A DNA stretch of 5,048 nucleotides from Prevotellaceae bacterium (lineage in GTDB: Bacteria > Bacteroidota > Bacteroidia > Bacteroidales > UBA932), in the NCBI GenBank assembly GCA_031267155.1, contig JAIRZR010000242.1, forward strand, positions 1 through 5,048. The letters run 5' to 3'. This document shows positions 4,428 to 5,048 of the stretch, piece by piece. A program made the position numbers and the translations under genes. The stretch's first letter is position 1. The number at the start of each line of letters is the position of its first letter. The notes below the pieces were generated by a model. It searched no databases. It was not told the origin of the DNA and saw only the letters and a list, made by a program, of their open reading frames with translations.

Positions 4428-5048
4428 TTAATTGTTAATTGTTTGAAATATCTCCATTTCCCGGGCATCATAAGGCGTCCCGTCCTGGCGAATCAAATCG
4501 TGCTGCCAAATCTCGGGCGTCGGCGTTCCCTCGCGGCTGCCCCAGTGGAAATACGTTTGCGTCCTTCCGGCAACAAGTCCCCAGTTGTAACAGCCAATGC
4601 TGTTCGACATGAACAGCGGCAAAATGATCTGCACCGTATTGCCTCCCTGACGGTGCAGCCATTCGGTGCAGACCGCCGGTCTCCCGGTAGAGTGCGCCCA
4701 CCGGATTTTATCTTCCACATCTTCCTTTTTTCCGTAGGCATGAAACGAAACGATATCGGAACTGTTGCGCATCAGTTTACTCAGGTCGCTTTCCCAGTTG
4801 TTGAATGCGCCGACGGTCAGGGGTTGAGCCGGTTTGATTTCCCTTGCCCAGGCGAAAATATTCTCCAGCAGGTCTGCTTTCAGTCCGCTTCTGCTGTTGC
4901 CCGGCTCGTTGTACAGATCCCAGATGATAATCCGTTTGTCTTTCCTGAAAGTTTTGATCATATCCTGTTCGTAGTCTTTCAATTTTTGCCACTGCGATTC
5001 GTCCTGTACCATTGCCGCCGGCGGACTTGAGACCCAGCCGCTGTTGTG
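4428..5048 (-). CDS. Clan GH-A glycoside hydrolase (GH5-like/cellulase family), C-terminal part
   Basis: The last 206 codons of a (beta/alpha)8-barrel glycosidase; the frame stays open to the right edge and ends at TAA (4430-4428). Counting from the edge, IIIWDLYNEPGN carries the Asn-Glu pair at residues 47-48, the acid/base at the end of strand 4. FHAY follows at about 102-105, whose His and Tyr suit the active site. PAVCTEWLH places the likely nucleophile Glu at 129 on strand 7, and YNWGLVAGRTQT gives the strand-8 Trp that often stacks on the sugar. The ending, HWGSREGTPTPEIWQHDL to GTPYDAREME, is typical of Bacteroidota proteins labelled cellulase family or 1,4-beta-xylanase, labels that do not establish specificity. 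An ATG at 5012 is internal, since the upstream codons (HNSGWVSSPPAA) also look conserved. The missing N-terminus, including any signal peptide, lies to the right. The oxidoreductase gene follows 13 bp downstream, suggesting one operon for glycoside processing. Confidence 0.85.
   Translation of the reverse strand, partial: HNSGWVSSPPAAMVQDESQWQKLKDYEQDMIKTFRKDKRIIIWDLYNEPGNSRSGLKADLLENIFAWAREIKPAQPLTVGAFNNWESDLSKLMRNSSDIVSFHAYGKKEDVEDKIRWAHSTGRPAVCTEWLHRQGGNTVQIILPLFMSNSIGCYNWGLVAGRTQTYFHWGSREGTPTPEIWQHDLIRQDGTPYDAREMEIFQTINN

Noticed and set aside
4415..4471. Upstream ATG at 4471 as start of the oxidoreductase (468 aa)
   Set aside because: It would overlap the glycosidase coding sequence by over 40 bp and place the twin-arginine signal about 20 residues inside; the ATG at 4414 fits the family better.

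Overview
The window looks like a piece of a Bacteroidota (probably Bacteroidales) chromosome. Four things support this. A TAnnTTTG-type -7 promoter box sits in front of the his leader. Start codons follow AT-rich sequence with no Shine-Dalgarno motif. One protein begins with a domain I read as DUF6261, a Bacteroidota family. The right end carries a glycosidase next to a Tat-exported Gfo/Idh/MocA oxidoreductase, a typical glycan-utilisation pairing. The genus cannot be read from the sequence.

Left end (1-275, minus strand): the start of a histidine biosynthesis operon running out of the window. Its first gene is hisG, of which only 22 codons are visible. Upstream lies an apparently complete attenuation leader: a promoter, a 16-residue leader peptide with four histidines in seven codons (HHSHFYH), a hairpin that sequesters the His codons, and an intrinsic terminator just before hisG. 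Neither leader peptide nor terminator is an obvious open reading frame.

Middle (276-3064): plastic, repeat-rich DNA. A 23-bp hairpin repeat occurs twice upstream of a 611-codon ORF. That ORF seems to be a chimera: an N-terminal DUF6261-like domain, then an unrelated domain of about 130 residues, then about 250 codons that are translated palindromic repeat DNA. The repeat block (1738-2265) holds more than ten short perfect hairpins, mostly with 3-nt loops, and a 111-bp tandem duplication (96% identical, period 153 bp) in which one 28-bp segment lies in opposite orientation in the two copies. The block runs into the 5' end of a small beta-rich protein gene that appears to have lost its natural N-terminus. 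Another 400 bp without genes holds a MITE-like imperfect inverted repeat and a flanking 22-bp direct repeat.

Right end (3065-5048, minus strand): two adjacent genes 13 bp apart, likely one operon entering from the right. The first is the C-terminal part of a clan GH-A (GH5-like) glycoside hydrolase with both catalytic glutamates visible. The second is a Tat-signal Gfo/Idh/MocA oxidoreductase. Together they suggest processing of an imported or surface-cleaved glycoside; the substrate cannot be told.
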